From JBGSTR01 sp963707135 (GTDB taxonomy: Bacteria > Pseudomonadota > Gammaproteobacteria > Chromatiales > Chromatiaceae), in the NCBI GenBank assembly GCA_963707135.1, contig CAVPOY010000024.1, positions 310,001 through 374,000 on the forward strand: 64,000 bases of DNA, given 5' to 3'. Shown piece after piece: positions 1 to 8,453 of this stretch. The translations under genes and the position numbers were made by a program. The notes under the pieces were generated by a model. It had not been told where the DNA came from. It was given only the letters and a program-made list of their open reading frames with translations, and ran no database searches. How positions within the stretch are numbered: the first letter of the stretch is position 1; each line of letters starts with the position of its first letter.

Positions 1-328
1 GAAACGGCGCCCCGCCCCGATTCCAGCAGGAGACCAGCAGCTGCCCCTGGTAATCCGAGTCGATCAGTCCGACCAGGTTGCCCAGCACGATACCGTGCCG
101 GTGCCCCAACCCGGAGCGCGGCAACACCACGCCGGCGACGGCCGGGTCCGCGATATGGATCGCGAGCCCCGTCGGCAGCAGCTCGCTGGCCCCGGGCTGA
201 AGCTCCAGCGCTTCGTCGAGCATCGCCCGCAAATCGAGACCCGCGGACCCCTCGGTCGCGTACTGGGGCAGCGGAAACAGGCTGCCCAGGCGTGGGTCGA
301 GGATCTTAACCTGCAGACGATGCAACAT
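1..328 (-). CDS. dut: dUTP diphosphatase (dUTPase), 3' end outside window
   Basis: Hydrolyses dUTP to dUMP and pyrophosphate, keeping uracil out of DNA and supplying dUMP for thymidylate synthesis in the cytosol. The reverse strand opens with MLHRLQVKILDPRLG and shows the family's first motif (ATEGSAGLDLRA), the PRSGLGHRHGI motif and the motif around LVGLIDSDYQG that carries the catalytic Asp. About 109 residues are inside the window; the C-terminal part is off the left edge. The ATG overlaps the 3' end of coaBC by 23 bases, the usual coaBC-dut arrangement of gammaproteobacteria, so the two are probably co-transcribed. Identity is secure from the motifs and context. Confidence 0.93.
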   Translation of the reverse strand, partial: MLHRLQVKILDPRLGSLFPLPQYATEGSAGLDLRAMLDEALELQPGASELLPTGLAIHIADPAVAGVVLPRSGLGHRHGIVLGNLVGLIDSDYQGQLLVSCWNRGGAPF

Positions 329-1510
329 AGCGTTCGGCGATCAACCCGGCCAGCTCGCGCGCAAGCTCGTTCTTCGGCATCATCGCGAGGGCGCGCTCCC
401 CGCCGTCCCAGAGCACGAGCAGGGCGTTCTCGTCGCGCTCGAAGCCCCCCCGCTCGCCACCGACCCGATTGGCCGCAATCATGTCGAGGCGCTTGGCCCG
501 AAGTTTCAGACCCGCATGCTCCCTGACCCGATCCGTCTCGGCGGCGAAGCCCACCGTAAAAGGCGGGCGCGCTGAAGTCGCGACCTCGGCGAGGATATCC
601 GGGTTCGGCACCAGTCGCAGCACCAGCTCGCCGGAGCCCTTCTTGATCTTGCTCGCCGGCGGCGCGTCGGGCCGGTAGTCGGCCACGGCCGCGGTCGCCA
701 CGAAGATGTCGCAGTCCGCGGCGCGGGCCATGACCGCCGCGTGCATCTGAAGCGCCGTCTCGACCCCGACCCAGTCGACACCGCCCGGTGGGGGAGCGAC
801 GTCGGCCCGCTCACCAGCGTGACTCGGGCACCCAGCGCGGCAAGCGCCGCCGCCAGCGCGTAGCCCATGCGGCCCGAGCTGCGGTTGCCGACATAGCGGA
901 CCGGGTCGACGGGCTCTCTGGTCGGTCCGGCGGTCAACAGGACCCGGGCACCGGCGAGCACACCGGTCTCCGCGCCGGCAATGGCATCGGCAATCTGCTC
1001 CGGCTCCAGCATTCGCCCCGGGCCTAGCTCTCCGCAGGCCTGACTCCCGTCGGCGGGACCGAGGACCACGGCACCCCGCTGGCGCAGGAGCGCCAGATTC
1101 GCCTGAGTCGCCGGATGGAGCCACATGCGCTGGTTCATGGCCGGGGCCAGGTAGAGCGGCGCCTCGGTGGCCAGGGCGAGGGTGGTCAGCAGGCCGTCGG
1201 CCAGTCCGGCGGCAAGCCGGGCGATCAGGTCCGCGGTGGCGGGCGCGATCAGCAGGCGGTCCGCCCATCGGGCCAGCTCGATATGGTCCATGCCGGCCTC
1301 GGCACCCGGGTCGAGCAGCGCCGAACGCACGGGGTGGCCCGAGACCGCCTGGAAGGTAAGCGGGGTGACGAAAGCGCCCGCCGCCTCGGTCAGCACCACC
1401 CGGACATCGAATCCCCGGTCGCGCAATCGGCGCACCAAATCGGCGGACTTGTAGGCGGCGATGCCGCCGCCGACACCGAGCAACACCCTGGAGCGCGGGC
1501 TCGAACCCAT
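306..1510 (-). CDS. coaBC: Phosphopantothenoylcysteine decarboxylase / phosphopantothenate-cysteine ligase, frameshifted
   Basis: Bifunctional coenzyme A enzyme: CoaB joins 4'-phosphopantothenate to cysteine using CTP, and CoaC decarboxylates the product using FMN. The N-terminal flavoprotein half is clear (LLGVGGGIAAYKSADLVRRL, then the PAMNQRMW substrate motif). The CoaB half starts near LLTAGPTREPVDPVRYVGNRSSG and ends in the second frame with KKGSGELVLRLVPNPDILAEV and FAAETDRVREH. The frame breaks after LVSGPTSL: one base is missing close to the G5 run at 790-794, and restoring it gives SLAPPGGVDWVGVETA. The gene is essential in most bacteria and both halves are otherwise well preserved, so I read this as a likely sequence error. 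Divergent from radC, overlapping dut. Confidence 0.9.
788..797 (-). other. Frameshift point in coaBC
   Basis: At this G5 tract (C5 on the coding strand) the reading frame of coaBC changes. Adding one base restores a continuous protein, consistent with a homopolymer length error or a real single-base deletion. Confidence 0.75.
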
Positions 1511-1643
1511 CTAAGTCACGCTATGCCCTTGACTCGAAACCCGCGGAAGTGTACCTGATCCGCTCGCAAGACGCCGTAACGCGCGGCGGATACCGGGCTC
1601 GTGTCCCAGGCGTCTGGGACCGGCGACAGAGGGGCTGTGAAGG

Positions 1644-2318
1644 ATGTCGATCAGCGACTGGCCGGAGGGCGAGCGCCCGCGTGAGAAGCTGCTGGATCGC
1701 GGCGCCGGCGCCCTGTCGGACGCGGAGCTGCTCGCGATCTTTCTGCGCACCGGCGTCAAGGGCAAGAGTGCCGTCGACCTGGCGCGGGAGCTGCTCGAAG
1801 CCTTCGGCGGACTGACCGGACTCCTCGCGGCGGATCAGCGACGTTTCTGCGAGCCGAAAGGGCTCGGGCGGGCGAAGTACGCCCAGCTGCAGGCCTCGCT
1901 GGAGCTCAGCCGCCGCTTTCTCATGGGCCGGTTGCGCGATCAGGATGCGCTGACCAGCCCGGAGGCAACGCGCGACTACCTGAAGCTCCGGCTCCATGGT
2001 CTGCCCAACGAGGTGTTTGCCTGCCTCTTCCTCGACAATCGCCACCGGGTCATCCGCTGCGACGAGCTCTTTCGGGGCACCATCGACGGTGCCAGTGTTC
2101 ACCCGCGCGAGGTGGTCCGCCGCGTCATCGAGACCAACGCCGCCGCTGTCATCTTCGCCCACAACCACCCATCCGGCGTCGCGGAGCCGAGCCAGGCCGA
2201 TCTGCGCATCACCCATCGACTGAAAGAGGCGCTCGCCCTGATCGACGTGCGGGTCTTGGACCATGTGATCATCGGTGAAGGGGAAGGTACCTCGCTGGCC
2301 GAGCGCGGGCTGCTCTAG
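1644..2318 (+). CDS. radC: RadC family JAB/MPN domain protein
   Basis: Protein of 224 residues, the usual RadC length. An N-terminal helix-hairpin-helix-like UPF0758 region (about 1-95, with GAGALSDAELLAIFLRTG) is followed by a JAMM metallopeptidase-like domain. The metal site HNHPSG at residues 173-178 is followed by EPSQAD, so both histidines and the aspartate (about D186) are present. The cellular role is unsettled; the old DNA-repair assignment is weak, while the fold predicts a zinc-dependent hydrolase. It stands divergent from coaBC and upstream of rpmB-rpmG, a conserved gammaproteobacterial order. The ATG start matches family N-termini (MSISDWPEGERPREKLL). Confidence 0.93.
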   Translation: MSISDWPEGERPREKLLDRGAGALSDAELLAIFLRTGVKGKSAVDLARELLEAFGGLTGLLAADQRRFCEPKGLGRAKYAQLQASLELSRRFLMGRLRDQDALTSPEATRDYLKLRLHGLPNEVFACLFLDNRHRVIRCDELFRGTIDGASVHPREVVRRVIETNAAAVIFAHNHPSGVAEPSQADLRITHRLKEALALIDVRVLDHVIIGEGEGTSLAERGLL

Positions 2319-2501
2319 CCCGACAAGGACCCGATATCATTCCGGCGCCTGCCGGCCGGCGAGTCGGAGGCCGTGTTTTTCGCCTCGTGCCTGTTGCCCG
2401 CGCGCGGCCATCCATGTTAGTTTTCCGCGTCTTTACTCGCGCCCAACGGGCGTCCACTCGGCGTCCAACCGGGCGAATAGCGTTTTCGTAGGGATCCAGT
2501 C

Positions 2502-2738
2502 ATGTCGAAGGTATGTCAGGTCACCGGCAAGCGTCCTATGTCCGGTAACAACGTCTCGCACGCGAACAACCGGACCAAGCGCCGTTTCCTGCCCAACCTG
2601 CACACTCATAGGTTCTGGGTCGAGAGCGAGAAGCGCTGGGTGCGGCTGCGGCTCACCACCAAGGGCATGCGGCTGATCGACAAGAAAGGAATCGACACCG
2701 TGCTCGGCGAGATCCGGGCCCGTGGCGAACACGTTTAA
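2502..2738 (+). CDS. rpmB: 50S ribosomal protein L28
   Basis: Small basic protein of the large ribosomal subunit, 78 residues as expected. It begins MSKVCQVTGKRPMSGNNVSH and ends KKGIDTVLGEIRARGEHV, both diagnostic of proteobacterial L28. The ATG follows a GGGATCC stretch. It is followed after 15 bases by rpmG, and the pair end at a strong terminator, so they form a short ribosomal-protein operon. No zinc-binding CxxC pair is present. Confidence 0.97.
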   Translation: MSKVCQVTGKRPMSGNNVSHANNRTKRRFLPNLHTHRFWVESEKRWVRLRLTTKGMRLIDKKGIDTVLGEIRARGEHV

Positions 2739-2753
2739 TCGGGGTATACACCA

Positions 2754-2921
2754 ATGGCCAAGGCAGCTCGCGAAAAGATTCGCCTCATCTCCAGCGCCGG
2801 TACCGGTCACTTCTATACGACGACCAAGAACAAGCGGAACCAACCCGGGAAGATGGAGATCAAGAAATTCGATCCGGTCGTGCGCCAGCACGTGATGTAC
2901 AAGGAAGGTAAGATCAAATAG
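2754..2921 (+). CDS. rpmG: 50S ribosomal protein L33 (55 aa)
   Basis: Large-subunit ribosomal protein translated from the ATG at 2754. The product starts MAKAAREKIRLISSAGTGHF, continues YTTTKNKRNQPGKMEIKKFDP, and ends VMYKEGKIK, the conserved L33 pattern. It is the zinc-free (C-minus) type, as there are no cysteines. Spacing to rpmB is 15 bases, indicating co-transcription, and a rho-independent terminator lies 30 bases after the stop. Confidence 0.97.
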   Translation: MAKAAREKIRLISSAGTGHFYTTTKNKRNQPGKMEIKKFDPVVRQHVMYKEGKIK

Positions 2922-2950
2922 CCCTCTGGGCATCCGGTACCTAGGAAAAG

Positions 2951-2972
2951 GCCCGCGCGAAGCGGGCTTTTT
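2951..2972 (+). terminator. Rho-independent terminator of rpmB-rpmG
   Basis: Perfect 6-bp stem GCCCGC (2951-2956) with GCGGGC (2962-2967), loop GCGAA, followed at once by five T. It sits 30 bases after the rpmG stop codon. Confidence 0.9.
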
Positions 2973-3298
2973 CGTTTCAGCATCCCTTGAGCTGCCAAGG
3001 CTCTTGGCCCGGATGCACTGAAGCGGAGCGGCCACGCCGGCATCGAGCGGGACCCGAAATGCGCCGGGCGCTGCCACGATGGCGGTTCGCATCAGCCCGG
3101 CGCAACGGAATCCGGGGGGGGGTGCCGATATCCAAGTGGCACGCTCCCGACTCCACCCAAGCTACGGTCCCATCTCCCCCGCCATCACAAGCCGATGCGC
3201 TTAAGTCAGCGCCATTCGGACCAGGCTCGAATTCTGATCGGCGCCGTTACCCGCCGGACTCGCTCATCCGGCGGAATCTACCGAGGCCTGCCCGCCGG
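2973..3298. other. Intergenic stretch, nothing recognised
   Basis: About 325 bases between the rpmG terminator and the end of the convergent desaturase gene. No credible small gene, RNA or repeat was recognised; the open frames here are antisense shadows of the desaturase. Confidence 0.5.
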
Positions 3299-4486
3299 TC
3301 AGCGCATCGGCGCCGCCTTCAGCGAGAGCCCCTTGAGGTTCTCGGCGAACCGCTCGAGCGCCTGGATGCCGGTGGCCTCCGCCTGGTGACACCAATCCTG
3401 CAAGGACTTGAGCAGTTGCTCCTGGCTAGGCGTGCTTCGCTCCCAGATCTGCTGCAGGCGCTCCCTGAACTGGTAGACGGTCGCCAGTGTCTGGCTCTGA
3501 GCCAGGATCTGCTCCAGGCGCCCGCGAGCGGCCGCGTCCAGCCGACCGGTCTCGGTCTCGAGCAGCCGTCGCGCCCGCCTCACGGTGCGCCGGCAATGGC
3601 CCAGGTCTCGGCAGAGCTCGGTGCGCGACACGGGCGCCAGCACCTCCCTGGAGTAGCGCGCGAAGACATGCATCCGGCTCACGATCACCGCGCGCAGGGT
3701 GTCCATATCGACCTGGCGCTTGCCGGGGACCACCTCCGGCTGCGGGGCGACCTTCTTGATGCGGGCGAGACCCAGGGCGGACAGAACCCTGATGTAGAGC
3801 CAGCCGATGTCGAATTCCCACCACTTGGAGGACAGGCGCGCCGAGCTCGGAAAGGCATGATGGTTGTTGTGCAGCTCTTCGCCGCCGATCAGGATCCCCC
3901 AGGGGACGATGTTGGTCGACGCATCCGGCGGCTCGAAGTTGCGATACCCCCAGTAGTGCCCGACGCCGTTGATGACCCCGGCGGCCCAGACCGGGATCCA
4001 GAGCATCTGAACGGCCCAGACGATCGGGCCGTAGAGCCCGAACAGGACGACGTCCAGAATCAGCATCGCCCCCACGCCTTGCCAGGAGTAGCGGCTGTAG
4101 AGACGATGCTCCAGCCAGTCGTCCGGTGTGCCGTGGCCGAAGCGGGAAAGCGTCTCCGGGTCCCTGGAGGCCTCGCGATAGAGCTCCGACCCCTCGGTCA
4201 GCACCTTCCGTAGGCCCAGAACCTGGGGACTGTGCGGGTCCTGCGCGGTCTCGCACTTGGCATGGTGCCGGCGATGTATCGCGACCCACTCCTTGGTCAC
4301 CATACCGGTCGTCAACCACAGCCAGAAGCGAAAGAAGTGGGCGACCGCTGGGTGCAGGTCGAGCGCCCGATGGGCCTGGGCACGGTGCAGATAGATGGTC
4401 ACCGCGGCGATGGTGACATGTGTGAGCAGCAGGGTGATCAGCACCGCTTGCCAAACGCTGACGTCGAGAACGCCGTAAAGGGTCAT
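3299..4486 (-). CDS. Acyl-lipid / acyl-CoA delta-9-type fatty acid desaturase
   Basis: Membrane di-iron enzyme predicted to put a cis double bond into saturated acyl chains using oxygen. All three histidine boxes are visible: HRAQAH (34-39), HRRHH (71-75) and HNNHH (206-210), plus NGVGHYWG with a fourth-box-like His near 177. Hydrophobic segments flank the boxes, and about 150 C-terminal residues form a charged helical tail, as in the roughly 395-residue Pseudomonas-type desaturases. I chose the ATG at 4486 because it follows GGAG at about five bases and gives 395 residues; the frame extends further upstream without family similarity. The preceding gene on this strand is the hydantoinase-like gene, 133 bases away, so it may have its own promoter. 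The substrate form (lipid or CoA) cannot be told. Confidence 0.88.
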   Translation of the reverse strand: MTLYGVLDVSVWQAVLITLLLTHVTIAAVTIYLHRAQAHRALDLHPAVAHFFRFWLWLTTGMVTKEWVAIHRRHHAKCETAQDPHSPQVLGLRKVLTEGSELYREASRDPETLSRFGHGTPDDWLEHRLYSRYSWQGVGAMLILDVVLFGLYGPIVWAVQMLWIPVWAAGVINGVGHYWGYRNFEPPDASTNIVPWGILIGGEELHNNHHAFPSSARLSSKWWEFDIGWLYIRVLSALGLARIKKVAPQPEVVPGKRQVDMDTLRAVIVSRMHVFARYSREVLAPVSRTELCRDLGHCRRTVRRARRLLETETGRLDAAARGRLEQILAQSQTLATVYQFRERLQQIWERSTPSQEQLLKSLQDWCHQAEATGIQALERFAENLKGLSLKAAPMR

Positions 4487-4619
4487 GCATACTCCGTACG
4501 TGGTGATCGGGGAGGCGGCCGGGCCGGATTCGCGGGCGCTCCGACCGGGGACAAAACATTTAGGACTATACGTGATTGGGTCGGCCGGCTCCAACGATTC
4601 TGGGCCGGTCGGCGCGGCG

Positions 4620-6578
4620 TCAGGTACGTCGCAGCCGCAGGTTCCCGACCCGGTCGAGCCGGGCCGACCAGCCCTGAGCGACCCAGGTGGTCGCGACCGA
4701 GTCGGTCACGATTGCCGGGCCCGCCAGCTGCCGCCCGCCGCCAAGGTCGCGGCGATCCAGAATCGGCACCGGCGACGGGCAGCCGTGCGCCCGACGGGCT
4801 CTCGGCCCGGAGGTCCGCGCCGGCGGATCCAACGGCGGCAGCACCAGATCCGGCACCGGCCCGCGCACCCGTACGCGCAGGTTCACCAGCTCGACGGGAA
4901 GGTCCAGCCGGTGGCCGTAGACCTCGGCATGCCGGGCGTGAAACGCCTCGCCGATTGCCGCGACACCGGTCCAGGCCAGGTTTAGCGCGTGGGACTGGCC
5001 GCGGTAGCGCAGATCGAGCGAGCGCTCCACCCGCAGGGCGTCGACGCCCGCGCCCTCGCGCTCGAGCGCCGCGGCGGCCTCGTCCACCAGACCTTGAAGC
5101 GCGCTGGCGATCTCCCCATCCGTGGCAGCGGCCAGCGGACCCAGCCGGGTGTGCGTCAGCGTGCGCCCCGCCGGTGTCGCGAGCATCCCCAGGGCCGAGA
5201 GCACGCCGGCGTGCACCGGCACCATCGCATGCGCGATGCCGAGGGCATCGGCGAGCGCACAGACATGCAGGCCGCCGGCGCCGCCGAACGAGGTCAGCGT
5301 GAATGCGCGCGGATCGAGCCCTCGCTGCACCGATATGACGCGCAGGGCCCGCGCCATGTGCTCGTCGGCAACGCGCACGATCCCCGCCGCCGCCTCCTCG
5401 ACCGGGAGCCCCATCCGGGCCGCAAGGGACGCGATAGCCGCCCTCGCGGCCGCGCTGTCCAACCGCATGCGCCCGCCGAGAAAGAGGTCCGGGTCGAGCC
5501 GGCCGAGCACCAGGTTGGCGTCGGTCACCGTGGGCTCGCACCCGCCGCGGCCGTAGCAGACGGGCCCCGGGTCCGCTCCCGCCGAATCCGGCCCGACCCG
5601 CAGCAGACCGCCGACGTCGAGTCGGGCGATCGAGCCCCCGCCGGCGCCGATGGTGTGCATGTCCACCATCGGCAGGGCCACCGGGTAGCCCCCGATCCGG
5701 CCCGCGGTGGTCAGGCGCGGCTCGCCGTCGATCGCGGCCACGTCGGTCGAGGTGCCGCCCATGTCGAAGCTCAATAGCCGGCCTGCCGACCCGGCACCGG
5801 CGGCGAACGCGGCACCGGCGAGCCCGCCCGCCGGGCCGGACAGCAGCAGCCGGGCGGCATGGCGCGCGGTCTGGTCCGCGTCGACCGCCTCGCCGGTGCT
5901 CTGCATCACGGCAATCTTCGCGCCGGGTAGGCCGGCGGTGAGGCGCTCGATGTAGCGGGCCACGATCGGCCCGATCCAGGCGTTGATCCAGGTGGCGATG
6001 CCGCGCTCGTACTCGCCGATCACCGGGTGCACCTCGGAGGAGCGGGCGACGAACAGACCCGCCGGAAGCGTATGCGCCAGGGCGCGTTCGGCACTGTCGT
6101 CCAGGTAGGAGAACAGCAGGTTGATGGCGACCGACTCGGGAGCAAGCCTGCGAACCGCCGCCCGCAGCGCCGCCAGATCCGCCGCGGCCAGCGGCTCGAC
6201 CCAGCGGCCATCGGCGCCGAGCCGGCCGCCGGTCCCCAGGCAGAGCTCCTCGGGCACCGGCGGCCGTCGCGGCGGCGGCTGCAGGTCGTAGAGATCGGTT
6301 CGGGCCTGCCGGCCGATGGCCAGCAGGTCGGTGAAGCCCCGGTTGGCGACGTACAGGGTGCGGACGCCCTTGCCCTCCAGCACCGCGTTGGTGGCGACCG
6401 TCGAGCCGTGCACCACCCGGATCCCGGACGGGTCCAGGCCAAGATCCGCGATCCCCTGAAGGATCGCCTGCTCCGGCGCCGCCGGGGTGGACAGCACCTT
6501 GTGGGTGCGCACCGCCCCGTCCTGCCAGAGCACGAAATCGGTGAAGGTGCCTCCGGTGTCTATGCCGATCAATCGCAC
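4620..6578 (-). CDS. Hydantoinase A / 5-oxoprolinase family ATP-dependent hydrolase subunit
   Basis: Member of the HyuA family (ATP-dependent opening of 5-oxoproline, N-methylhydantoin or similar rings; also related to acetone carboxylase beta subunits). The N-terminus VRLIGIDTGGTFTDFV carries the actin-fold phosphate-binding loop. VHGSTVATNAVLEGKGV, the GPAGG loop and LLSFDMGGTSTDVA follow, and the GGAGGLHVCALADALGI motif appears around the C-terminal third. Length is 652 residues, normal for HyuA alone. A GTG start at 6578 preceded by AGAGG is chosen; the frame runs on upstream without similarity. No HyuB partner lies next to it, which is unusual because the two normally work together. The exact substrate is unknown. 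Confidence 0.85.
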   Translation of the reverse strand: MRLIGIDTGGTFTDFVLWQDGAVRTHKVLSTPAAPEQAILQGIADLGLDPSGIRVVHGSTVATNAVLEGKGVRTLYVANRGFTDLLAIGRQARTDLYDLQPPPRRPPVPEELCLGTGGRLGADGRWVEPLAAADLAALRAAVRRLAPESVAINLLFSYLDDSAERALAHTLPAGLFVARSSEVHPVIGEYERGIATWINAWIGPIVARYIERLTAGLPGAKIAVMQSTGEAVDADQTARHAARLLLSGPAGGLAGAAFAAGAGSAGRLLSFDMGGTSTDVAAIDGEPRLTTAGRIGGYPVALPMVDMHTIGAGGGSIARLDVGGLLRVGPDSAGADPGPVCYGRGGCEPTVTDANLVLGRLDPDLFLGGRMRLDSAAARAAIASLAARMGLPVEEAAAGIVRVADEHMARALRVISVQRGLDPRAFTLTSFGGAGGLHVCALADALGIAHAMVPVHAGVLSALGMLATPAGRTLTHTRLGPLAAATDGEIASALQGLVDEAAAALEREGAGVDALRVERSLDLRYRGQSHALNLAWTGVAAIGEAFHARHAEVYGHRLDLPVELVNLRVRVRGPVPDLVLPPLDPPARTSGPRARRAHGCPSPVPILDRRDLGGGRQLAGPAIVTDSVATTWVAQGWSARLDRVGNLRLRRT

Positions 6579-6616
6579 GGGAAAAACCTCTTCAAGGGGT
6601 TGGCGCCACCATAACG

Positions 6617-6700
6617 GAAGCGTTGATTCATTGCGTTTCCTGTACGGGCAAAGGACGGCGAGCCGATCAAACGACGGGATGGCATTTGACCAGTGTCCCC
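6617..6700 (+). repeat. Dispersed intergenic repeat, copy A
   Basis: About 84 bases resembling two other intergenic copies at 11829-11913 and, inverted, 25294-25410. Shared blocks are GCG-TTGAT near the left end, TGTACGGGC in the middle and GGCATTTGACCAG at the right. The ends form an imperfect inverted repeat. It lies upstream of the ABC exporter operon and just beyond the start of the hydantoinase gene. Confidence 0.65.
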
Positions 6701-6801
6701 TGAAGGGCAAGCACCGATTCTTTGCGCTTCAGCACAGTGTTCGCCAGTGTAAGGTGGCGCCGTTTGGCAACCCCGACCCCGGGCGTTATTCTGCGGGCGC
6801 C

Positions 6802-7719
6802 ATGGAGACCCTGGTCCGCGTTACAGAGCTGAGCCGCCGCTTCGGCCGCCGAACGGCGCTGGAGGGCGTCGATCTGACGCTCGACCGCGGCGATGTCCTG
6901 GGGCTGCTGGGTCCCAACGGCGCCGGCAAGACCACCTGCCTGCGCATCCTGAGCGGCAATCTGGCGCCGAGCAGCGGGCGCGTCGAGATCAACGGCATCG
7001 AACTGGGTCGCCGGCCGGTCGCCGCCAAGCGTCATCTGGGCTATCTGCCGGAGCGCCCGCCCCTGTATCCGGAGCTGCGCGTCGACGAGTATCTGAGCTT
7101 CTGCGCCCGGCTGCGGCGGATTCCGGCGACGCGCGCCGCCGAGGCCGTGGCGACGGCCAAGCGCCGCTGCGGACTGGAGGCGGACGGCCGAGCGCCGATC
7201 TCCAAGCTCTCTAAGGGCTACCGGCAGCGGCTCGGCATCGCGCAGGCGATCCTGCACCGGCCGCGGCTGCTGATTCTCGACGAGCCCACCGAGGGTCTCG
7301 ACCCGGTCCAGATCCGGGAGGTCCGCGGTCTGATACGGGAGCTGGCGCACGAGTGCGGCATCGTCTTCTCCAGCCATATCCTGCCCGAGGTCCAGGCGGT
7401 CTGCGACCGGGTCATGATCCTGCACCAGGGGCGCGTCGTGCGCGGGGACCATCTCGCGGCCGATCACGCCGCGCGTGTCTGGCGTGTCAGGCTGGCACCG
7501 CCGGCCGACGCCGTGCGACTCGCGGCGCTCGACTGCGTGGAGGAGGCCGAGGCGCTGGGCGATTTCCGCTGCCGCGTCACCCTGACCGAGGGCGCCGATC
7601 CGGCGGACCTCGCCCGCGAGATCGTCGAGGTCGGTCTGGGCCTCAGGGAGCTCGCCGCCGAGCGCAGCGACCTCGAGCGGGTGTTCTTCGACCTGATCGG
7701 CGCGGAGGACCGGGCATGA
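6802..7719 (+). CDS. ABC transporter ATP-binding protein (Gld/Nos-type exporter)
   Basis: Cytosolic ATPase of an ABC-2 type exporter, 305 residues. Walker A GPNGAGKTT at 37-45, the LSKGYRQRLGIAQA signature and Walker B LLILDEPTEGLDP are all present, followed by an about 85-residue C-terminal domain typical of GldA/CcmA/NosF-like ATPases. The ATG at 6802 opens the family N-terminus METLVRVTELSRRFG. The stop overlaps the permease start by four bases (ATGA), and the permease in turn overlaps the next gene (GTGA), so four genes form a coupled operon. The organisation matches the gldA-gldF-gldG-DUF4340 cassettes found in many non-gliding bacteria; the exported substrate is unknown. Confidence 0.9.
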   Translation: METLVRVTELSRRFGRRTALEGVDLTLDRGDVLGLLGPNGAGKTTCLRILSGNLAPSSGRVEINGIELGRRPVAAKRHLGYLPERPPLYPELRVDEYLSFCARLRRIPATRAAEAVATAKRRCGLEADGRAPISKLSKGYRQRLGIAQAILHRPRLLILDEPTEGLDPVQIREVRGLIRELAHECGIVFSSHILPEVQAVCDRVMILHQGRVVRGDHLAADHAARVWRVRLAPPADAVRLAALDCVEEAEALGDFRCRVTLTEGADPADLAREIVEVGLGLRELAAERSDLERVFFDLIGAEDRA

Positions 7720-8453
7720 TCGGAGTCCTGGCGGGCCGCGAGGTGCGCAGCGGACTGGTGACGCCGCTGATCTGGGTGCTGCTCGTGGCCGGACAACTGG
7801 TCCTGGCCTGGGTGTTCCTGCAGGTGGTGGAGCGCTTCACCGGGCTCGGCGCCGACGAGCGCACCGCGAGTCTCTCGCTGGAGCTTTCGCTGAATCTCTT
7901 CGGGTTCGCTGCCGTGGTCGCGATGCTGGCGGCGCCGCTGATGGCGATCCGGATGCTGAGCGGCGAGTTTCGCGAGGGCAGCTTCGACCTGATCGGCGCC
8001 GCCCCGGTGCGGCTCGCCGAGGTCGTCGCAGGCAAGTTCCTTGGCTTGGTCGCGCTGGTGACGCCGCTGTGCCTGCTGCCGGGGGCGAACCTGGCCCTTC
8101 TCTGGGGGAGCGCCGGGCTCGACCACGGGCTGCTGGCGGCGGCGACCCTCGGTCTCTGGCTCGCGGCGCTGATGTTCTGCGCCATCGGGCTCTTCGCCTC
8201 GAGCCTGGGCTCCCAGGCGGGCTCCGCGGTGCTGGTGGCCTACGGCATCCTGCTGCTGTTCTCGGTCATCGGGCGCGCCGACGAGCTCGCGGCCCCGGGC
8301 CTGTCCCTGTTTGGCTGGCTCTCGTGGAACGAGCACCTATTCTGGTTCCTGCTGGGCGCGGTGCGTCTGAGCGACCTGACCTATTTCCTGTCGTTCACCG
8401 TCCTGTTCCTGGCCCTGACCCACCGCCGGCTCGCGAACCGGCAGCGGCAGTGA
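7716..8453 (+). CDS. ABC-2 type permease (GldF-like)
   Basis: Inner-membrane permease of 245 residues with about six hydrophobic segments: roughly residues 15-35, 60-85, 110-130, 140-160, 165-190 and 220-235. It contains the ABC-2 pattern in which a charged EFREGSFDLIGAAPV segment follows the second membrane helix. The start overlaps the ATPase stop by four bases and the stop overlaps the next gene by four, so it is translated in tandem. It works with the preceding ATPase and the following GldG-like protein. Confidence is high for the family and low for the substrate. Confidence 0.85.
   Translation: MIGVLAGREVRSGLVTPLIWVLLVAGQLVLAWVFLQVVERFTGLGADERTASLSLELSLNLFGFAAVVAMLAAPLMAIRMLSGEFREGSFDLIGAAPVRLAEVVAGKFLGLVALVTPLCLLPGANLALLWGSAGLDHGLLAAATLGLWLAALMFCAIGLFASSLGSQAGSAVLVAYGILLLFSVIGRADELAAPGLSLFGWLSWNEHLFWFLLGAVRLSDLTYFLSFTVLFLALTHRRLANRQRQ

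Noticed and set aside
2987..4213. Long plus-strand open frame opposite the desaturase
   Set aside because: The desaturase on the other strand has all histidine boxes; this frame has no family features.
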